Virus record (IMG/VR): IMGVR_UViG_3300030116_002143
Span: 1-38,409 of that record
Length of the DNA: 38,409 nucleotides
Origin: a virus
Direction: 5' to 3' (one strand)
In this document: positions 12,095 through 21,208 of the stretch, piece after piece
Position numbering within the stretch: position 1 is the stretch's first letter
Layout of the letters: every line of letters starts with the position of its first letter
Notes under the pieces: model-generated
What the model was told of the DNA's origin: nothing
The model's database searches: none
The model's input: the letters and a program-made list of their open reading frames with translations, nothing else
Made by a program: the position numbers and the translations under genes

Positions 12095-12592
12095 ATGAAA
12101 TTTGCTTATGCTGATCCCCCGTATCCAGGGTGCGCTCATTTGTATCCAGAAAAAAAAGAAGTAGATCATAAAGTTTTAATCTCACAATTATGTGACGAAT
12201 TTCCTGATGGGTGGGCTTTATCTACTTCCAGTCCAGCTTTACAACAAGTGTTAGCTTTATGTCCTGAAGATGTCAGAGTTATGGCGTGGGTAAAACCTTT
12301 TTGTTCTTTCAAACCAAATGTTAACCCTGCTTACGCTTGGGAACCTGTGCTGGTGCGTGGTGGTCGTAGAAGAACAAGAGAGCAATTAACTATCAGAGAT
12401 TGGGTTTCAGAAAACATTACTCTTAAAAAAGGTTTAACAGGAGCAAAACCTGTTGGGTTTTGTTTATGGTTGTTAGATGTTCTGAATGTTGAAATAGGTG
12501 ATGAACTTGTAGATTTGTTTCCTGGTACAGGAATTGTTACTGAAGAATTTAACAAACGTATGAATGGTGAAAATAATGTCTCGTCTTACTGA
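12095..12592 (+). CDS. DNA amino-methyltransferase, beta-type motif order
   Basis: 165 aa. DPPY at residues 7-10 (AYADPPYPG), GAKP near 116-119 and DLFPGTG at 140-146 give the motif order IV-X-I, seen in beta-class amino-MTases. It should methylate adenine N6 or cytosine N4. The gene is more AT-rich than its neighbours, has no clear ribosome site and overlaps the TerL start, which suggests later insertion between the terminase genes. It is distinct from the MTase at 4593-5120. A late-expressed MTase could modify DNA just before packaging. Confidence 0.85.
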   Translation: MKFAYADPPYPGCAHLYPEKKEVDHKVLISQLCDEFPDGWALSTSSPALQQVLALCPEDVRVMAWVKPFCSFKPNVNPAYAWEPVLVRGGRRRTREQLTIRDWVSENITLKKGLTGAKPVGFCLWLLDVLNVEIGDELVDLFPGTGIVTEEFNKRMNGENNVSSY

Positions 12593-13481
12593 GTTGCAGC
12601 AGGAAGCTGAGTGGCGGCGTTGCGCTAGTGACGAAAAGTATTTCATGGAAAACTATTGGCATATAGCCCATCCCGCTCATGGGCGTATCCCTTTCAAGTT
12701 GCGTTCAGCTCAGTCTACAGCTATCGACCATTGGGGTGACCACAGGTATTCTTTGACTTTGAAAGCTAGACAGATCGGATGGACCACACTGGTCGCTGCT
12801 CACCAGTTTTGGTTAGCATATTTTCATCCCGATCAGAACATTATTGATCTTTCACGCACGGAGCGTGAGTCTGTTTTATTGTTAAGGAAATCTAAATATG
12901 GTTTACAGCATTTACCTGAGTGGATGGTCGCGAAGGGTCCTGAGTCGCTTGTCGAGCATCAGCAGAAAATGGGGTTTGATAACGGGTCGCAAATTACTTC
13001 AATGCCTTCAGCATCCGATCCTGCAAGAGGTGAGTCAGCTTCGCTGGTTGTGGTTGACGAATGGGCGTTCCTTCCGAATCCTGAGGAAGCGTGGGCTTCT
13101 ATAGAACCTGTCGCTGATGTTGGCGGTAGGATCATCGGTTTGTCTACTGCTAATGGTTCTGGTAACTTTTTTCACGAACTGTGGGTTGGTTCTCAAACTG
13201 GTAACAACAAGTTCGCTCCAATGTTTTTCCCTTGGTCAGCTACCGAGGACAGGGATGAATCGTGGTATCAGTCTAAGCAGGATTCTATGTTGTCTTGGCA
13301 GTTGGCTCAAGAGTACCCGACTACGCCTGAAGAAGCGTTCATCAAATCGGGTAACCCTGTGTTTGATTTAGACAAGTTGGAAGCTATGTCAACTGTAGTC
13401 GAACCTGGTGTTATGGGTTACATGAGGGAGACTGCTAAACGGGTAGTGGAGTTCAGAGAAGATGCTCACAGTTTGGCGTAG
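12576..13481 (+). CDS. Terminase large subunit, ATPase part
   Basis: 301 aa from ATG 12576, with GGTGA upstream; an ATG at 12564 lies inside the MTase. It shows the packaging ATPase motifs: Walker A-like KARQIGWTT (63-71), Walker B LVVVDEW (157-163) and coupling motif GLSTANGSG (188-196). The frame stops at 13479-13481 just before the nuclease domain, which continues in another frame from about 13462. A normal TerL of about 515 aa carries both domains, so this gene is either split or joined by a +1 shift. Confidence 0.93.
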   Translation: MSRLTELQQEAEWRRCASDEKYFMENYWHIAHPAHGRIPFKLRSAQSTAIDHWGDHRYSLTLKARQIGWTTLVAAHQFWLAYFHPDQNIIDLSRTERESVLLLRKSKYGLQHLPEWMVAKGPESLVEHQQKMGFDNGSQITSMPSASDPARGESASLVVVDEWAFLPNPEEAWASIEPVADVGGRIIGLSTANGSGNFFHELWVGSQTGNNKFAPMFFPWSATEDRDESWYQSKQDSMLSWQLAQEYPTTPEEAFIKSGNPVFDLDKLEAMSTVVEPGVMGYMRETAKRVVEFREDAHSLA

Positions 13482-14130
13482 ACCTGTCAGTAACCAGATT
13501 TATGTTCTGGGTGTTGACACGGCTGAAGGTTTAGCTCACGGCGATTATTCGTGTATTCAGGTGTTGGATGTGCGTTCAGGTGAGCAGGCTGCTTGCTGGC
13601 ATGGGCATATCCCGCCTGATAATCTCGCTGAGGAAGTGTTCATGTTGGGTTTGTGGTATAACGACGCTTTGTGTTGCGTGGAGTCTAACAATCATGGTTT
13701 GACTACTATCGTGCAGTTGCGTCATTTGGGGTACCCTAATTTGTTCAGGAAACGTTCTGTGAATAAGGTCACTAACAAGGTTTCTCAAGAGTTTGGTTGG
13801 AAAACAACTAGGACTACTAAACCTTTGTTGATTGACGATTTGTCTATGGCTCTTAGGAATGACGAGTTGAAGCTGTTTGACAGGAACACTATTAACGAGT
13901 TGAAAACTTATGTTCGTAATGAGCGTGGCACCATGTCGGGTTCTCCTTTCGATGACCGTGTGATGGCTTTAGCTTTGTCTAATCAGATGCGCCAGTATGC
14001 GTTCATGCCCGAATATGCTCCCGCTGCTGACGATTACTGGACTGTGGATTGGTTTAAGAACCTTGTTTTGTCCGAAAAAGAGTCTCCAAGTACCCGTATC
14101 GGGTCAAAAACTGTGCGTGGGACAGTATAA
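13462..14130 (+). CDS. Terminase large subunit, nuclease part
   Basis: 222 aa from ATG 13462, overlapping the ATPase part by 20 bases. The RNase H-like nuclease residues are visible: D19 in GVDTAEG, D28 in HGDYS, E74 in CVESNN and D164/D165 in FDDRVMAL. It begins LTVWRRP, the usual linker just before the nuclease strand in intact TerL proteins, which suggests it was one gene. AGAGAAG lies just ahead of the ATG and GGAG 11 bases ahead, so independent translation is possible. Confidence 0.9.
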   Translation: MLTVWRRPVSNQIYVLGVDTAEGLAHGDYSCIQVLDVRSGEQAACWHGHIPPDNLAEEVFMLGLWYNDALCCVESNNHGLTTIVQLRHLGYPNLFRKRSVNKVTNKVSQEFGWKTTRTTKPLLIDDLSMALRNDELKLFDRNTINELKTYVRNERGTMSGSPFDDRVMALALSNQMRQYAFMPEYAPAADDYWTVDWFKNLVLSEKESPSTRIGSKTVRGTV

Positions 14131-14169
14131 CCGTATTATTTAGAGACTATAGGAACCTAGGAGGTTCAA

Positions 14170-14484
14170 ATGGCAAGATTTGTTTCCCACACGAGTGCCA
14201 GCGAAAACGTTGATGGATCTGGTACTTCAGGTGGCAATAACAAAATGGAACGTGGTTCAAGCGTTGTAGCTAACCCTATTTGGGAGCCAGGTGGCGCTCA
14301 GGATTTCGCTCAACGTTTCGACAGCCCAGAGTACGCTCACATGACTGGCGGTTACGGTGAGACTGCTGTGCGTGAAACACCTATGAATCAGCATGGTGTG
14401 ACTGGCAAGGTTGAACCTAATGTTGATCCGCAACCACGATTGCAGGGTTGGAACGCTGAAGGTTTCGGTCCTCGCCCTAGCTAG
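14170..14484 (+). CDS. Unknown 104-aa late protein
   Basis: Start ATG 14170 behind CTAGGAGG. Gly/Ser/Asn-rich and mostly disordered: DGSGTSGGNNKMERGSS, then Pro-rich ends (EGFGPRPS). No family recognised. Its place between TerL and portal suggests a small head-associated protein. Confidence 0.75.
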   Translation: MARFVSHTSASENVDGSGTSGGNNKMERGSSVVANPIWEPGGAQDFAQRFDSPEYAHMTGGYGETAVRETPMNQHGVTGKVEPNVDPQPRLQGWNAEGFGPRPS

Positions 14485-14738
14485 TGGCTGTTTTAGCGCC
14501 TGACGCTTCTTTCAAAGAGTTCGCAGAATACGTCGAAGCCCACAAGGGGCCTAAGACGGATGTTGAGCTTGAAGAATTATGGGAGTGGCGGCAAAAATTG
14601 TTGGGACTCAGGGTGATAACTGGGGCGGCTGCACGTTCCAGGCTACCTGAAGATGAACAGCATTTAACTTTACGTGAACGTGAAAACAAGTTGGTAGCTG
14701 AAGCGAAAGCTCAAGGCAGGAACATAGAGAAGGTCTGA
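14484..14738 (+). CDS. Unknown 84-aa charged helical protein
   Basis: GTG start at 14484 overlaps the preceding TAG by one base, and the TGA overlaps the portal ATG. Highly charged and helical (ELEELWEWRQKLLGLR). Translational coupling with the portal suggests a head-assembly accessory; no family recognised. Confidence 0.75.
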   Translation: MAVLAPDASFKEFAEYVEAHKGPKTDVELEELWEWRQKLLGLRVITGAAARSRLPEDEQHLTLRERENKLVAEAKAQGRNIEKV

Positions 14739-16630
14739 TGGCTCGGAAAACCCGTGCTGAACAACACAGCATAACTTTACAGAAAATAACGGCAGCGGCT
14801 CGTTGGCGTGACGAGATGGGTTATGACCAGTTGTGGCGACGCATGGTTGATTTGTACCGTGGGAAACACTGGCCTCGCACAACAGTCAGCAACGAGGATT
14901 TGATCGCAGTCAATTTGGCTTTCTCAACTGTTAATGTTATAGCTCCCGCTGTTTCAGTTAACCACCCTAAAATAGTTGTCACTCCTAACAAACCTGAAGA
15001 TGAGGACAGAGCGGCTTTCGTTGAAGCTGTAGTTAATCATCTGTGGAGGCATCACGATTTCCGTAAGCCTTTCCGTCGTTCTGTTAAAGATTTTCTTATT
15101 TTCGGTCACGGTTGGTTGAAAGTAGGTTGGAATTTCGTTGAACAGGAACGCACCCTCAGCGACAGTGAACGTGATGAACTGTTCATAGATGCTGTCGGTG
15201 AGACAGATTTGTTCGCTATGGAAAACCCTGAAATGGCAGGCGATTTGCCTACAGATGAGCAGATGGCTGCTAACATTCCCGACACTGCGATGATGGTCGT
15301 TGAAGATCAGCCTTTCATTGAAAGAGTGTCGCCTTACGACATTTACATTGACCCTGAAGCTACATGTTTAGAGGATGCTCAGTGGATTTGTCAGCGTATA
15401 GTTCGACCTTTGGAGGAAGCTAAGAAAGATAAACGTTACAAGGCTTCTGCACGCAAAAACCTTGGTGCCGATTCTGTTTTGAACCCTATGTTCACCCCCA
15501 CTGACAGGGAGCAGCAAGACCAGTATTTGCAGGACATCGTAGACAGGACAGTCATTTTCGAGTTTTACGACATTGTTAACAACAAGATGAGTGTTCTCGC
15601 TCAGAACGGTCAGGAGTTTTTAGTTGATCCGATACCTATGCCTTATGCTTATGGGCAGCCTTTCGTCATGTTACGCAACTACGATGTACCCGATTACTTC
15701 TATCCGATGGGCGATTTGGAAGCTATCGAATCTCTCCAAGAGGAATTAGATAAGACACGCTCCCAGTTGGTTAACGCACGTAAACGTTACGCCCGTAAAT
15801 ATTTGTTCCATGAAAGGTCTTTCGGTCCTGAAGGTCGAGAGGCTTTAGAAGCTGACGAAGATGGCAGGCTTGTACCTGTCGTGGATGAAAACAAGTCGTT
15901 GAACGAGGTTGTAGTCCCTATGCCTCAAACACCTTTGTCGCCAGAGATTTACAACTATTCTGCTATCATTGAACAAGACATCAATACTGTTTCAGGCGTG
16001 TCAGAATACGCACGCGGTTCAATGCCAGAGATTCGTCGCACAGCTACAGAAGCGTCTATTATTGCTGATGCTCAGAACGCTCGTGCGGCTGACAAACTAG
16101 CGATCATTGAGATCGGGATAGGTCACTTAGCGCGTCGTGTCATCCAGTTGATGCAACAATTTATGACAGGTCAACAAATGGCTCAGGTCGCTGACCGTGG
16201 AGGTCAGAACCTTTTTGTTCCGTTTGAACGTGACGACATTATAGGCGAGTACGACTTTTCTGTTGAAGGCGGTTCAACTCAGCCGATGAATGAAACTATC
16301 CGTAAACAGCAGGCAGTGTCGTTGATGAACGCTGTCGCCCCGCTGGTGGGTGTGGTCATAGACCCTGCTGCTTTAGCTAAATACGTGTTACAGACAGGTT
16401 TCGGGGTTAAAAACCCTGACAAGTTCTTAATACAACCAGGGCAACAAACACCTCAAGATTTGCAAGCGGCTCAAACCGAGTCGGGTGGGGTGCTTAACCC
16501 TTTCGGGGGGGCGCAAGCGCCCATCCCTGATAACCCAGATTTAGGCGCTTTTGCGCCAACAGGCGGCGTTCCCCCAGAGTTGTTAGCGCAACTCCAAGGT
16601 CAAATGGGAATGGATTTAGGCGCTTTGTAA
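14738..16630 (+). CDS. Portal protein
   Basis: 630 aa. It should form the dodecameric ring through which DNA is packaged and ejected. The N-terminal part (YRGKHWPRTT...NLAFSTVNVIAPAVSV) and the ERVSPYDIYIDPEA and EARRTATEAS-like segment (PEIRRTATEASIIADAQNAR, about 430-450) are typical of podovirus-type portals. The residues after about 560 are Gln/Gly/Pro-rich. Position after TerL and before scaffold and capsid supports the call. Confidence 0.9.
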   Translation: MARKTRAEQHSITLQKITAAARWRDEMGYDQLWRRMVDLYRGKHWPRTTVSNEDLIAVNLAFSTVNVIAPAVSVNHPKIVVTPNKPEDEDRAAFVEAVVNHLWRHHDFRKPFRRSVKDFLIFGHGWLKVGWNFVEQERTLSDSERDELFIDAVGETDLFAMENPEMAGDLPTDEQMAANIPDTAMMVVEDQPFIERVSPYDIYIDPEATCLEDAQWICQRIVRPLEEAKKDKRYKASARKNLGADSVLNPMFTPTDREQQDQYLQDIVDRTVIFEFYDIVNNKMSVLAQNGQEFLVDPIPMPYAYGQPFVMLRNYDVPDYFYPMGDLEAIESLQEELDKTRSQLVNARKRYARKYLFHERSFGPEGREALEADEDGRLVPVVDENKSLNEVVVPMPQTPLSPEIYNYSAIIEQDINTVSGVSEYARGSMPEIRRTATEASIIADAQNARAADKLAIIEIGIGHLARRVIQLMQQFMTGQQMAQVADRGGQNLFVPFERDDIIGEYDFSVEGGSTQPMNETIRKQQAVSLMNAVAPLVGVVIDPAALAKYVLQTGFGVKNPDKFLIQPGQQTPQDLQAAQTESGGVLNPFGGAQAPIPDNPDLGAFAPTGGVPPELLAQLQGQMGMDLGAL

Positions 16631-16702
16631 CAGTTTTCATGGGACAATAAATCCTGTGATTATAGGAGCAACCCTTTAGGACTCCAAAGGAGAAAACAGA
16701 AT
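16631..16702 (+). other. Short gap before the scaffold gene
   Basis: 72 bp with overlapping small inverted repeats (CCTTT...AAAGG and GGAG...CTCC) ending in the ribosome site AAAGGAGAAAA of the scaffold gene. They could tune scaffold translation. I see no promoter or terminator I can defend. Confidence 0.35.
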
Positions 16703-17428
16703 ATGGAAGAAGATGTAACGGAATCCACTGAGGTGGACACTCCAGAATCTTCAGTTGAGGTTCAAGAGGAACCTGCTGGCGATACCTATGCCGTGAAAGT
16801 GGATGGGGAGGAGCAAGAGGTCACCCTTGATGAGCTTCGGGATGGATACCAGAGACAGTCGGATTACACCCGTAAAACGCAGGAACTGGCATCCGAACGT
16901 AAACGATTGCAACAGGCAGAAGCGATAGTTGCCGCACTGGAGTCAGATCCAGCAGGCACGCTAACAGCTTTAGGCGACGCTTTCGGGGTTGAGAATCAGC
17001 CAATACCAGACGGATCTTACGATTCGGACTATGAGGCAGAGGACCCAACCGCGCAGCGTTTAGCCCAGTTGGAAGCAAGGTTGGAAGCCCAAGATCGTTT
17101 ACACAGACGTAATGAAATGGAAAAGCAAGTTGACAACTTAAAAGAGAGGTATGGCGACTTTGACGAGTCTGAACTTTACCAACACGCTTTGAGCAATCGG
17201 ATAGGCAACCTGGAAGCTGCGTTAACACACATGCGGTACGGGGATGTTGCTGATAGGGCAGAGAAATTGGAAAAAGAGCAGGAACGCACTGAAGCTAAAC
17301 GTGACGCAGGTGTTGTTGAACCGACGGGTTCTAAACAAACAGGTTCGTCTACAGACACCGCTCCTAAAAATGTTGGCTCGCTTCGTGAAGCTTACGCTGA
17401 AGCGAAACGGGAACTTGCAGATAGATAA
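16703..17428 (+). CDS. Capsid scaffolding protein
   Basis: 241 aa, acidic at both ends with long helical, Gln/Glu/Lys-rich stretches. The segment TLDELRDGYQRQSDYTRKTQ (about 40-60) is a signature seen in many phage scaffold proteins, and residues 120-200 are coiled coil. It should guide assembly of the prohead and leave before DNA fills it. It lies directly upstream of the major capsid gene with its own strong ribosome site. No protease gene is seen. Confidence 0.88.
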   Translation: MEEDVTESTEVDTPESSVEVQEEPAGDTYAVKVDGEEQEVTLDELRDGYQRQSDYTRKTQELASERKRLQQAEAIVAALESDPAGTLTALGDAFGVENQPIPDGSYDSDYEAEDPTAQRLAQLEARLEAQDRLHRRNEMEKQVDNLKERYGDFDESELYQHALSNRIGNLEAALTHMRYGDVADRAEKLEKEQERTEAKRDAGVVEPTGSKQTGSSTDTAPKNVGSLREAYAEAKRELADR

Positions 17429-17450
17429 ACTATTAGTGAGGTAAAACAAA

Positions 17451-18416
17451 ATGGCGGCAGGAAACGCTAACTTTGACGAGATTCTCTCAACCACACTGAA
17501 AAACTATATCCCTAAACTGACTGATAACATTTTCACGGCTAGACCACTGTTCTACGCTTTGACAAATGGTCAGACAATTAGGCGTGTTTCAGGTGGTGCG
17601 AAGATCGTCGTTCCTATTATTTATGGAACAAACTCAACCGCTGGTTCTTACTCAGGCACTGATACTATTTCCACAACTGCTCAGACTGGCATCACAGCCG
17701 CTGAGTACGACTGGAAACAGTACGCTGCTACAGTAACAATCAATGGTATAGAAGAAGCCAAAAACAATGGCGAAGCACAAATCATTGACCTTCTTGAAGG
17801 AAAAATTTTCCAAACTCAAGAAACAATTATTGAAAACATGAACACCATGTTCTTCGGTAACGCTACAGGCAATGGTGGCAAAGACTGGATGGGTCTAGCG
17901 GCTCTAGTCGGTCTTGGCAACGATGATGGTTCAGCAGCTTTGGCTGGTATCGACGCAACAGACTCAGATAACTCGTGGTGGAGATCACAAGTTACTAACG
18001 TCGGCGGCGCTCTAACCCAGGCAAACATGGCTACCACGTACAATAATTGTTCAGTTGGTAACGACCAGCCTACAATTATAATCACAGGACAAACCCAGTA
18101 TGAAACATACGAGGGTCTCCTTGAAGGACAGATCAGGTACACCGACACCGACATGGCTGACGGTGGGTTCCAGAACCTTCTTTTCAAGGGATGTCCAGTA
18201 ACATTTGATGGTACTCTCGCAGGTGAAGGCAAAATGTACATGCTTAACACCAAGTACCTTCAGCTAGTGGCCCACAGCGACGTATGGTTCAAACCAACCC
18301 CGTTTGTGCGCCCAACCAACCAAGATGCGGTATTCTCACAGCTACTGTGCTACGGCCAGTTGACCACGAGCAATCGCGCCCGTCAAGGCTACATGTACGG
18401 TATCACACCTGCATAA
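17451..18416 (+). CDS. Major capsid protein
   Basis: 321 aa, probably HK97-fold. Long helix-containing N-arm (EILSTTLKNYIPKLTDNIF), a SGGAKIVVPIIYG strand region, and a hydrophobic core typical of capsid proteins. Ala, Gly, Thr and Asn are frequent and Cys rare. It directly follows the scaffold and starts behind TGAGGTAAAAC. The fold is inferred from position and composition plus the RPLFYAL-type N-arm pattern. Confidence 0.88.
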   Translation: MAAGNANFDEILSTTLKNYIPKLTDNIFTARPLFYALTNGQTIRRVSGGAKIVVPIIYGTNSTAGSYSGTDTISTTAQTGITAAEYDWKQYAATVTINGIEEAKNNGEAQIIDLLEGKIFQTQETIIENMNTMFFGNATGNGGKDWMGLAALVGLGNDDGSAALAGIDATDSDNSWWRSQVTNVGGALTQANMATTYNNCSVGNDQPTIIITGQTQYETYEGLLEGQIRYTDTDMADGGFQNLLFKGCPVTFDGTLAGEGKMYMLNTKYLQLVAHSDVWFKPTPFVRPTNQDAVFSQLLCYGQLTTSNRARQGYMYGITPA

Positions 18417-18451
18417 TTGACGGCATAGGGGTAGTTTTCATAGGAGTTAAC

Positions 18452-18667
18452 ATGGGATACGAAAGACAGTATGCGTACAAGAAAGGGGCCAGACCTTACG
18501 GGGAACCGTCGGCTGACACCAATTTCAAAGATGCGTCACCACGACCACAAACCGTTGGAGCATCGCGCAGAGTTCATCGTGTAGCAGACACGTCTGTTGC
18601 CCCTGTTGCTCCTGTGAAAGCACCTACTAAAACAAAAAAGGTTAGGAAACTTTCAGAATCCGAGTAG
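18452..18667 (+). CDS. Unknown small basic late protein (71 aa)
   Basis: ATG 18452 behind TAGGAGTTAAC; the longer frame from 18284 lies inside the capsid gene. It starts MGYERQYAYKKGARPYG and ends in a Lys/Thr/Ala/Pro-rich tail (APVKAPTKTKKVRKLSESE). Possible head-completion or DNA-binding virion protein; no family recognised. Confidence 0.7.
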   Translation: MGYERQYAYKKGARPYGEPSADTNFKDASPRPQTVGASRRVHRVADTSVAPVAPVKAPTKTKKVRKLSESE

Positions 18668-18676
18668 GGGTTTAAT

Positions 18677-19483
18677 TTGCAACTAAGCAGTATGCGAAGC
18701 TATGTCCGTGACATAGTGGACATAACAACAAACGATATTTCTGATTCGACGATGAACACGTTTATCCGCGAAGGGTACAACGCTATCGTCTACTCGGAGA
18801 AACGGTGGCCTTTCTACGAGGCTGCTGTTACTTTCGACACTGTTGGAAATCAGAAAGATTACCCGATTGCAGATGTAGCCACCAATCTTAGCATCACACA
18901 CGATGGTGTTACTTTCTCAGGAGCTTCAGCGCCATCTAATGTTGGTTTGCGTGAAGTGGCTTCTTTGAAAACAGATGACCATATTTTAGAATTTATAGGC
19001 TACGACACGGGTGACATTATTTACCCATTAAACTCGAACACTTCAGGTGACCCTTGGTACTGGTCCATGTGGGCTTCAGGTTCCAGCGCCAGCGCAGGGG
19101 TAAGCAACCAGGTTATTCGTTTGTATCCAACTCCGAGCGGTGTTAAAACGATTTATTTGCGTGGTTACCGTAACCCTGTGGAGTTTGGTGGCAACACAGC
19201 GATTTATCGTACGGCTATAGCTGACGCTAACACACCTGATTTGCCTGATCCTTTCAGCAGTGTTCTCGCTTTGTACGCTATTTACAGATCGTATCAGCAG
19301 CAGGAAGATGCTCCGATGGGGCAACAGTATTACGCACAGTTTATTCAAGAGTTGGAGAACCTTCGGGCAAGGTTTGAGGACACTCCTGCTTCTCAGCCTG
19401 TTTTGTTGAACAGTGTTCGTGCGAGCAGGTGGATATCTCAAAGTTATATGCCTAGACGTTTGCGTTACTCATGGGAATCGTAA
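18677..19483 (+). CDS. Head-tail connector/adaptor protein
   Basis: 268 aa with a TTG start at 18677 behind GTAGGGG; an ATG at 18692 is the alternative. The N-terminal helices (MRSYVRDIVDITTND...TFIREGYNAIVYSEKRWPF) match the head-tail adaptor pattern of podoviruses (P22 gp4 / T7 gp11-like). A beta region and a C-terminal helical region (ALYAIYRSYQQQED) follow. It should form the ring below the portal, where the nozzle protein encoded next attaches. Confidence 0.82.
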   Translation: MQLSSMRSYVRDIVDITTNDISDSTMNTFIREGYNAIVYSEKRWPFYEAAVTFDTVGNQKDYPIADVATNLSITHDGVTFSGASAPSNVGLREVASLKTDDHILEFIGYDTGDIIYPLNSNTSGDPWYWSMWASGSSASAGVSNQVIRLYPTPSGVKTIYLRGYRNPVEFGGNTAIYRTAIADANTPDLPDPFSSVLALYAIYRSYQQQEDAPMGQQYYAQFIQELENLRARFEDTPASQPVLLNSVRASRWISQSYMPRRLRYSWES

Positions 19484-19486
19484 AGG

Positions 19487-21208
19487 ATGGCTTTACAAGC
19501 ACAGTTACCTCCCGCTAACACTCCTGAACCTTACCGTTACGACGAGAAGTCTGATTTCACGGGTGGTTTGAATCTTAGAGCTGACCAGTTTAATTTGGGT
19601 GAAACTGAATCTCCTTCCTTGTTGAACGTTTCTGTTGATCCTAGGGGTGGTGTTCGTCGCCGTAATGGTGTCACGAAAGTTAATGCTACGGAGCTGTCGA
19701 ACGAGATTAACAGGTTGATGACTCATTACGAGTCGGGTCAGAATCAGATTCTCGCTACGACTATAGACACTGGGGCTGCTCAGTCACAGTTGTATTACAA
19801 TGATGACGCTTCGGGTAATTTCACGGGTCCTGTGCAAATAGGTTCTGATAACCCGTTTTTTAACACAGTTCAACCTCCCACTGCTGTGACTTTCAACGGT
19901 TACACTTATATTAGTAACGGCGAGTTGATGCACAACGATTCTGGTGTGACTACAACTTCGGCTATGAAATGGGATGGTGCTACTGCTACAGCGATGATCC
20001 CTGATATTGACGGGTCGGATGGTCATTTTCCTTGCGCTCGTTATCTCGCTGCGTGGAATGAACACGTTTGGGTTGCTTACACTGAGGAAAGCGCAACTGA
20101 ATACAAGAACCGTGTCAGGTTCTCTAAAGTGTCTGACGCTGAAAACTGGACTGCGACAGATTACATTGACATAGACGTTGGTGAAGATGGCGATTTTATT
20201 ACCGCTATCATCCCAGATCAGAACCGTTTGCTGGTTTTTAAACAAAACTCTGTTTACGAAATTTTAGGTTTCAGCAGAGATAACTTCCAGGTGAGGAACG
20301 TTTCTCGTGTGGCGGGTAACCGTGACGGGTGTCAGCCTGTGGCTGCGACTATGGGTGTTTTCTTTTGGTACGGGGAAAAAGGCTTATACCTGATACAGAA
20401 TGAAAACCTTGCGTACGTTTTTGAAAGACTGTACCCGTCGTTAACTTATGATGTGGGTCAACCTGCGTTAACGTTAGACAACCCGCCTTCTCTTATGTGG
20501 TTTAATGAGAAACTGTGGCTTTCTGTAGACTACCAATCTGACGATAATCTAAGCGGATCTAATCAGATAGATCGCAGAAACACTTTCGTTTGGGACCCGT
20601 CATTAGGTCCTTTAGGCGCATGGGTGAGATACGATATTAATGCACGGAGCTTGTTGGCATACCGCCCTAGTGGTAGCACACACTTTCCGATAGGTGTCAC
20701 GTCTAATATTACGACTATTTCTGCTTTTACTCGTATAAGTAAACTTGATGACGAAACAGCAGATATAGACACTTATGACGCTTCTTTTAACGAAATAGAG
20801 TCTTTTTATCAGACAGGCTGGTTTGAGGGTAATCGCCCTACTTTTATTAAACGTTGGGGTAAACCAAGAAACATTGTTTTATCCGACAACAACACCGTAA
20901 TAGTGATGTGTATTTACAAAGATTACAGTTTAGCAAGCTCAGATGCTTGTTATTCTAAGACTTTAACAGGTCCTGGCGCTGCTGCTACGTGGGTTAGTAA
21001 TGATGGTTTAACAGGCGATGGCGTGTGGGACACGTCTGAATGGGCTGCTATAGGCACAGAGGACATATATGGGTTCGCTCGCTGGCCTACAGTTGGGACA
21101 GCGAAGGCTATTAGTTTGAGGTTTAGTGTTACTCCAACGCCTTCAACGAGAGGTAAATGGGGTATGACTTCCATCGTAGGCATGTATAGGACTAGGAGAT
21201 TGCGTTAA
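19487..21208 (+). CDS. Tail nozzle/stabilisation protein
   Basis: 573 aa. The N-terminal pattern GGLNLRADQF...SLLNVSVDPRGGVRRRNGVTKV is the hallmark of the nozzle/DNA-stabilisation proteins of short-tailed phages (P22 gp10, T7 gp12 type). The repeated beta strands through the middle fit a beta-propeller. It should close the portal-adaptor channel after packaging and form the tube end. Its position right after the adaptor agrees with this. Confidence 0.86.
   Translation: MALQAQLPPANTPEPYRYDEKSDFTGGLNLRADQFNLGETESPSLLNVSVDPRGGVRRRNGVTKVNATELSNEINRLMTHYESGQNQILATTIDTGAAQSQLYYNDDASGNFTGPVQIGSDNPFFNTVQPPTAVTFNGYTYISNGELMHNDSGVTTTSAMKWDGATATAMIPDIDGSDGHFPCARYLAAWNEHVWVAYTEESATEYKNRVRFSKVSDAENWTATDYIDIDVGEDGDFITAIIPDQNRLLVFKQNSVYEILGFSRDNFQVRNVSRVAGNRDGCQPVAATMGVFFWYGEKGLYLIQNENLAYVFERLYPSLTYDVGQPALTLDNPPSLMWFNEKLWLSVDYQSDDNLSGSNQIDRRNTFVWDPSLGPLGAWVRYDINARSLLAYRPSGSTHFPIGVTSNITTISAFTRISKLDDETADIDTYDASFNEIESFYQTGWFEGNRPTFIKRWGKPRNIVLSDNNTVIVMCIYKDYSLASSDACYSKTLTGPGAAATWVSNDGLTGDGVWDTSEWAAIGTEDIYGFARWPTVGTAKAISLRFSVTPTPSTRGKWGMTSIVGMYRTRRLR

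Noticed and set aside
12331-12555. Minus-strand frame antisense to the amino-MTase
   Set aside because: Shadow of the MTase reading frame; no ribosome site and opposite to local transcription.
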